27,518 nucleotides of DNA from positions 1 to 27,518 of IMG/VR virus record IMGVR_UViG_3300033571_021692; one strand, 5' to 3'. A program made the translations under genes and the position numbers. Numbering within the stretch: the stretch's first letter is position 1; every line of letters starts with the position of its first letter. Below the pieces are notes generated by a model, which was given only the letters and a program-made list of their open reading frames with translations, was not told the origin of the DNA and ran no database searches. Shown here piece after piece: positions 25,101 through 27,518 of this stretch. Origin of the DNA: a virus.

Positions 25101-25721
25101 GCTTCAGCCATTGGGGCAACATACGGAGGCACAGGCCAGACGGTCTACGCCGTTGGCGATCTGCTGTATGCCAACACAACCACCAACCTAACAAAACTGG
25201 CCGGAAATACTACAACCAACAAGCGCTATCTTAGCCAAGCCGGAAATGGAACCACAGCTGGGGCCCCAGGCTGGGCAGATATTTCTGCTGCCGACATCAC
25301 GCTAGGTCAGCTTGCGCCAATTCGAGGGGGGACTGGAATCGCAACCAACGCGAGCACCGGAGTTCCTAGCATAGCTGCTGGTGTTTGGTCCGTATTGACT
25401 CGACTTACAGCCGCCCTGGGGGGAACTGGGATTGACACAAGCGCCAGCACTGGCGTTCCTAGCATTGCTGCAGGGGTCTGGTCAGTCCTGACTCGACTCA
25501 CGGCAGCACTAGGAGGAACCGGAATAGACACTAGCGCTAGCACCGGTGTTCCTCGCGTGGCAGCTGGGGTTTGGTCGGTTGGCAACCTGGTAGCTCCGAC
25601 TGCCCCCCCAGCGACTAGCACTTCAGCAGGTGTAGCCGGGACAATAACTTGGGACGCAAACTGGCTCTATGTCTGCATAGCCACCAACAGCTGGAAGCGC
25701 ATTGCGCTTACCTCATTCTAG
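22113..25721 (+). CDS. Large tail fibre protein with 14 beta-propeller blade motifs
   Basis: A 1202-residue protein starting at GTG 22113. Residues 27-38 are a short collagen-like run (GIPGPAGPAGPA). Residues ~75-760 hold 14 copies of a YVTN/lactonase-type blade motif, hxhxPxGxxhY (LAWHPNGRYFYTG, LAVSPDGQTLIVNG, GAVSPDGKWLYVAD, VTIHPSGKWLYSCG, IAIHPNGVDVYLVA and others), enough for two seven-bladed propellers. A Cys-rich unknown beta segment follows (~830-980), then fibre-type GGTGQTVYAVGDLLYAN, a 31-residue tandem repeat (1072-1157) and a C-terminal cap (GTITWDANWLYVCIATNSWKR) common at fibre ends. Such propellers can bind glycans or proteins; a host-recognition role is inferred. No lactonase catalytic set is claimed. 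Confidence 0.8.
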   Translation: MRAEVAVIDSGRTVSVVDGIISVVSIGIPGPAGPAGPAVTDVDSIDKGFLTPEFGGSNTLGGATTRQIQSIRTATDYYYSLAWHPNGRYFYTGTEPLGGETGTGAISCYAVSKRGMISRKSFVAVAGILGIQSIVITRDGKFLFAYDWNNSQIRRYSIATGGALTLIGLTAPSPTPTILQGYQRSMVLDDNSKTLRLATDTGLYSWAVDSAGGLAALPTMAGAFRSVCSDVDSQRVWALSTADTKIYSYLIATDGSLTAEYNVTLPQTGSGSLGGLFASPNGANLIALIGSSSRPIQYSVSADGTLSLVRRLEISDGYFSWVSFSRNSDLFWMSDPGYGFCIACSMLAEEPFRIETSLTIAGYSRTLAVSPDGQTLIVNGATSGVPHIYVCRINQARTGNLAKLSERITVGPVITNGVPSSLSDQAIGGNSWQCITHPTQPWLYVTGATTGLVSQYSYVAGTGVITSLGAALVTTNCKGGAVSPDGKWLYVADRAASGNGTIRQYSINQSTGVLTEIGTPIPAGVPCHQVTIHPSGKWLYSCGQTDNLIYQYAIDQETGLLTALPTPTIAATNAGPFTMACTPDGSTIYVSCIATLNYVYQYAVDQTTGQLSSSYMYQFVPIAGAAGQETDIQVHPSGKWLLSCGQGTVRYVSVWRLSTGESLYRAGNPIPHSRLGLNSFPDQVTSIAIHPNGVDVYLVAVPASVIHCKFDSEGNLSVIGRMNFPVTGYPASSGGGRLAFNPLGTVAFSASQNFTSIARLSIAQGTQSSVQALTTHKTHTSQQSSSFDTISYDWEFAGIRGARLRANTDGGGNSFGPVYFELSNGGGMIARNQVADIPAAPAANYVGFGCAPTSGQSLATNCNSRACYSGGMPHPTINTYGASFRPCGTADPTNAGASFNDIGVCPATTVNGAVKDSTWYLRYNGSVYAYFATADSISSLYKNANGAPGFYLNQPLNCLNIYPAHASSALNFRGADNVIKATLANAGFNILVGSWSASAIGATYGGTGQTVYAVGDLLYANTTTNLTKLAGNTTTNKRYLSQAGNGTTAGAPGWADISAADITLGQLAPIRGGTGIATNASTGVPSIAAGVWSVLTRLTAALGGTGIDTSASTGVPSIAAGVWSVLTRLTAALGGTGIDTSASTGVPRVAAGVWSVGNLVAPTAPPATSTSAGVAGTITWDANWLYVCIATNSWKRIALTSF
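25326..25583 (+). repeat. 93-bp tandem coding repeat (31 residues, 2.8 copies)
   Basis: Copies at 25326-25418, 25419-25511 and 25512-25583 (partial) encode GGTGI(A/D)T(N/S)ASTGVP then SIAAGVWSVLTRLTAAL. In the 17 identical residues of copies 1 and 2, 12 codons differ synonymously by my count; copies 2 and 3 differ at 8 of 14 identical residues. The unit looks like a tail-fibre shaft repeat. Confidence 0.9.
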
Positions 25722-25729
25722 GAGGAACA

Positions 25730-26083
25730 TTGAACGAAATCACCTGTTTGCATATGCCCTGGCAATTGACGGAATCGGGCGATTGGGGCGACTCAATCTC
25801 TCCAGATATGCCCGTCGCCATCACGCAAGTTACCGCGCTTCCGTTCGAAAAAGCAATCATCATCTATATTGCTCCGATCGGCGGAGACGGCAAGCCAATA
25901 CCCGGCCATTCCGCAAACCTGAAACTTCCAGACTGGGCCTACGCACAACTAGCGGGCAGCCAAACTGTTCCCGTCCTGCAAATGCTGCAAAAGATGCCAG
26001 AGGGTATCTACGGAGACAAGTTTTTGGACTTTTCAAAGTCCGAGATAGTCACATTGAAAAAATCGGAGGAGCAAAAACCATGA
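25730..26083 (+). CDS. Hypothetical protein downstream of fibre
   Basis: A 117-residue protein, not recognised. GGAGGA at 25721-25726 immediately follows the fibre stop and points to TTG 25730 as the start; ATG 25751 is the next choice. It has a hydrophobic strand (AIIIYIAPIG), a GDGKPIPGHSANLKLPDW segment and a basic C-terminus. It overlaps the next gene by ATGA. In such positions fibre chaperones and small structural proteins occur; nothing decides here. Confidence 0.6.
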   Translation: MNEITCLHMPWQLTESGDWGDSISPDMPVAITQVTALPFEKAIIIYIAPIGGDGKPIPGHSANLKLPDWAYAQLAGSQTVPVLQMLQKMPEGIYGDKFLDFSKSEIVTLKKSEEQKP

Positions 26084-26457
26084 CCAAAGTCAAATACCTA
26101 GGCCTCCTGGCCAGCGCTGTCGCCCTAATCCAGGGAGGCAACGGACCCCAACAAGTAAGCCCGCCCCAGGGCGGAGCGATCGCAATTTTCGAGGTTCCTG
26201 TTTTTCAGGAGTCGAGCCACGCTGATTTGGCCAAGCTCGGTGAGGCTGACTCGGGCCTACAACTGACCAATCACCAGCCAGGCCATTTCGATTGGGCGGC
26301 TTCAATCGCCAACGATGTCTATGAGGCCCTGAAGAACGACGGGACGATCAGCGGCACCGAGTGGGCTAAGATTGGCGGCAACGTGGCCAGTCACGTTGAA
26401 GTGCAGGGCGCCGTTGGCAATGTCCTCAACACCGTTCGCGGCCTATTTGGAAAATGA
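26080..26457 (+). CDS. Hypothetical protein with N-terminal hydrophobic segment
   Basis: A 125-residue protein. ATG 26080 overlaps the previous TGA and has GGAGGAG nine bases or so upstream. Residues 1-20 (MTKVKYLGLLASAVALIQGG) resemble a signal peptide or membrane anchor. The C-terminal half (WAASIANDVYEALKNDGTISGTEWAKIG) contains a D-x-G-x-I-x-x-x-E pattern seen in many small phage helical proteins; it resembles half an EF-hand, but calcium binding is not claimed. It ends in a Gly/Lys tail. Stop overlaps the next small ORF as ATGA. Might belong to the release module. Confidence 0.6.
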   Translation: MTKVKYLGLLASAVALIQGGNGPQQVSPPQGGAIAIFEVPVFQESSHADLAKLGEADSGLQLTNHQPGHFDWAASIANDVYEALKNDGTISGTEWAKIGGNVASHVEVQGAVGNVLNTVRGLFGK

Positions 26458-26627
26458 CCCCTACCCACATACGACCTCACAATGAGGAGCACGGTTGTGC
26501 CAAAGCCGTGCTCCTTTTTCTTTTATCACTTACCCGAGCCCAATTCGACCTGCTGATGCACTGCTGGATTGTGCTCTGTGTGGCGGTCTCGGCTCTGGGC
26601 TGGCTGCGGCACTACGGCTTGATTTAG
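26454..26627 (+). CDS. Small membrane protein, possible holin-like
   Basis: A 57-residue frame starting at ATG 26454, overlapping the previous TGA. It contains a short hydrophobic run (AVLLFLLSL) and a clear membrane segment (LLMHCWIVLCVAVSALGWL), with a polar N-terminus, as in small holins. It lies before a membrane-coiled-coil protein and a C39-like peptidase. Weak points: no Shine-Dalgarno is seen, and a perfect terminator hairpin lies inside the frame. A shorter version from ATG 26556 (23 residues) would keep the membrane segment and avoid the hairpin. Confidence 0.35.
   Translation: MTPTHIRPHNEEHGCAKAVLLFLLSLTRAQFDLLMHCWIVLCVAVSALGWLRHYGLI
26487..26525 (+). terminator. Rho-independent terminator-like hairpin
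   Basis: GAGCACGG (26487-26494) pairs perfectly with CCGTGCTC (26506-26513) across an 11-base loop, followed by CTTTTTCTTTT. It lies about 30 bases after the stop at 26457 and would end the structural operon or reduce read-through into the release genes. Confidence 0.8.
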
Positions 26628-26635
26628 GAGGCAAC

Positions 26636-27004
26636 TTGGAACCTACACTTGAGGACAGCTCGGTTAAAGTCGGATTTCTTGGGCTCGGGCTCCTTGCGGC
26701 TCGGGGGTTGGTCTCGGCCGCTTTTGGCTGGAACAGCTCTCGTGAGCAGCGGCTCCGTGATCTGGAGGCCAGCCGCGAGGAGGAGCGCCAGCAACTGGTA
26801 GCCCTCCAGAATCAGTTGGCTTCGGAGCGGGCCAACTGGGACACGGAGCGGTTGGCCCTCCGCACTCAGGTGTTGGAGCTGGGGGCCAAAGTGGAGCGAC
26901 TGCAGGCTCAGATAAAAGCGGCGAAACCCAAACCGAGAGCACGAGCCAAGCCCAAAGCCAAAGTCGATTTGAATGAATCCAAGATTCTGAAAGGTGCCGA
27001 GTAA
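26636..27004 (+). CDS. Membrane-anchored coiled-coil protein, possible spanin or holin partner
   Basis: A 122-residue protein starting at TTG 26636, chosen because TAGGAGG lies five bases upstream; a longer frame from 26495 has no site. Residues ~11-31 (VGFLGLGLLAARGLVSAAFGW) form one membrane segment, ~36-95 a charged coiled coil (EQRLRDLEASREEERQQLV), and ~97-109 a basic tail (KPKPRARAKPKAK). One membrane helix plus a coiled coil is the plan of inner-membrane spanins, and it lies before a peptidase gene, but the basic tail is not diagnostic. Stop overlaps the next ATG (TAATG). Confidence 0.6.
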   Translation: MEPTLEDSSVKVGFLGLGLLAARGLVSAAFGWNSSREQRLRDLEASREEERQQLVALQNQLASERANWDTERLALRTQVLELGAKVERLQAQIKAAKPKPRARAKPKAKVDLNESKILKGAE

Positions 27005-27177
27005 TGACCGAAGGCTACAACAGAGACTACTACGACGAAAACAAAGACTATTACACGACAGTGAGCGGAAAGCTGTCCAACTTGCTGGCTAAAATCGACC
27101 AAGTTTCTGCCAAAGTGGACACCCTGGATGCCAAGCTAGACCAACTAGCCAAGACCAATGCACCGCAAGCGACTTAG
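27004..27177 (+). CDS. Small coiled-coil protein
   Basis: A 57-residue protein starting at ATG 27004, which shares a base with the previous TAA. The first 20 residues are rich in Tyr, Asp and Glu; residues ~22-50 (KLSNLLAKIDQVSAKVDTLD) show a clear heptad pattern of Leu, Ile and Val, so it should form a short coiled coil. It could pair with the preceding coiled-coil protein. Function unknown. Confidence 0.6.
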   Translation: MTEGYNRDYYDENKDYYTTVSGKLSNLLAKIDQVSAKVDTLDAKLDQLAKTNAPQAT

Positions 27178-27340
27178 GCAACAGTGCCCCGAGTGTTCCA
27201 GGGCCGGTGGGGCGCACGCCGTCTACTGCTCCCGACTCGACGTGGCGGACGAGCCGGAGCAAAAGCAGCCGCCCGATAAATGGCGCGATCAGCGCAAGTA
27301 CTTTGAGGAGATGAGACAAAATGCAAAAACTTCCCAGTAG
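27158..27340 (+). CDS. Small zinc-finger-like protein
   Basis: A 60-residue basic protein. C10-x2-C13 (CPEC), then H20 and C24 (GAHAVYC), could bind zinc in a CCHC arrangement. The C-terminal half is charged and helical. The gene overlaps its neighbours on both sides (20 bases each) and has no clear ribosome site, so it may be translated by coupling. Small zinc-binding proteins are common near phage regulatory and release genes, but the role is unknown. Confidence 0.45.
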   Translation: MHRKRLRQQCPECSRAGGAHAVYCSRLDVADEPEQKQPPDKWRDQRKYFEEMRQNAKTSQ

Positions 27341-27518
27341 AGTTGATCTTAAGGTTCCATACTTCGGGCAATGGGACAACTATTTGGAACCGCAAGGAAC
27401 CTGTAACACTACCTCAACCGCTATGTGTCTCCGATACCGAGGCATAGTTGGCGACGGAAACGGCCAGCTGGAGGACCAGCTAACCAAGAAATGTCAACAG
27501 GAAGGCTGGGACAGACAC
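27321..27518 (+). CDS. C39-like cysteine peptidase, 3' partial; candidate endolysin
   Basis: The gene runs off the window end; 66 residues are visible. GAGGAG lies ten bases before ATG 27321. KVPYFGQWDN (residues 11-20) carries the Gln of the oxyanion hole and QGTCNTTSTAMCL (25-37) the catalytic Cys, the usual start of C39-like peptidase domains; the His and Asp would lie beyond the edge. Such domains occur in some phage lysins and in tail-associated peptidases. Its place after the membrane and coiled-coil genes favours a lysis role by context only; a muralytic activity cannot be told from 66 residues. Confidence 0.75.
   Translation, partial: MQKLPSRVDLKVPYFGQWDNYLEPQGTCNTTSTAMCLRYRGIVGDGNGQLEDQLTKKCQQEGWDRH

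Noticed and set aside
22113-25721. Diversity-generating retroelement target in the fibre protein
   Set aside because: No reverse transcriptase, no template repeat and no C-type lectin-like variable end is seen in the window.

Overview
The window is one continuous, rightward-transcribed segment of a tailed double-stranded DNA bacteriophage or prophage. It runs from the end of a replication gene, through packaging, head and tail morphogenesis, into the start of a probable lysis module. A 5'-partial primase-helicase, both terminase subunits, portal, capsid, tail tube, tape measure, tail tip and fibre genes are recognisable. There is a long tape measure gene and no tail sheath gene, so a siphovirus-like virion is most likely. 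All called genes are on the + strand. Most junctions are tightly coupled (ATGA, GTGA, TAATG or TAGTG overlaps), with Shine-Dalgarno sequences of the GGAGG type and several GTG or TTG starts. The host cannot be named from this sequence: GC content looks moderate by eye and there is no host gene, integrase, attachment site or tRNA.

Layout. (1) 1-2412 is an archaeo-eukaryotic-type primase fused to a D5/P4-like superfamily 3 helicase, followed by a rho-independent terminator. (2) 2413-2929 has no convincing gene. It holds direct and inverted copies of a GCGGGTGA/GCGGGTT iteron around an AT-rich stretch with a palindrome, and is the best candidate for a replication origin. (3) 2930-3641 has two small unknown genes, the first with two CxxC knuckles. 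(4) 3717-7226 has terminase small and large subunits, portal and a small overlapping gene. (5) 7219-9507 is a single polypeptide that appears to combine prohead protease, scaffold-like segment and major capsid protein; the capsid part carries an inserted beta module. (6) 9551-11887 has head-tail connector and tail completion genes. (7) 11887-16385 has a tail tube protein with a fibronectin-like insertion, then the tape measure protein directly after it with no tail assembly chaperone gene between. (8) 16382-22116 has tail tip/baseplate-type genes, including a hub-like protein with four RPHRF repeats at its N-terminus and two adjacent genes with OB-fold-like segments. (9) 22113-25721 is a 1202-residue fibre-like protein with 14 beta-propeller blade motifs (probably two seven-bladed propellers), a collagen-like triplet run and a 31-residue tandem repeat. 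(10) 25730-27518 has small genes, a membrane-segment ORF with a terminator-like hairpin inside it, a membrane plus coiled-coil protein, and the start of a C39-like cysteine peptidase, together a plausible but unproven lysis module.

How it fits together: the primase-helicase would replicate the genome from the adjacent iterons. TerS/TerL would package DNA through the portal into shells built from the self-contained protease-scaffold-capsid polypeptide. Connector and completion proteins would join the head to a tube whose length is set by the tape measure. The tip, OB-fold and propeller-bearing fibre proteins would recognise the host. The terminal small genes and the C39 peptidase are candidates for release. 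The most unusual parts are the repeat-bearing hub protein, the double-propeller fibre, the capsid fusion with its inserted module, and the iteron cluster.
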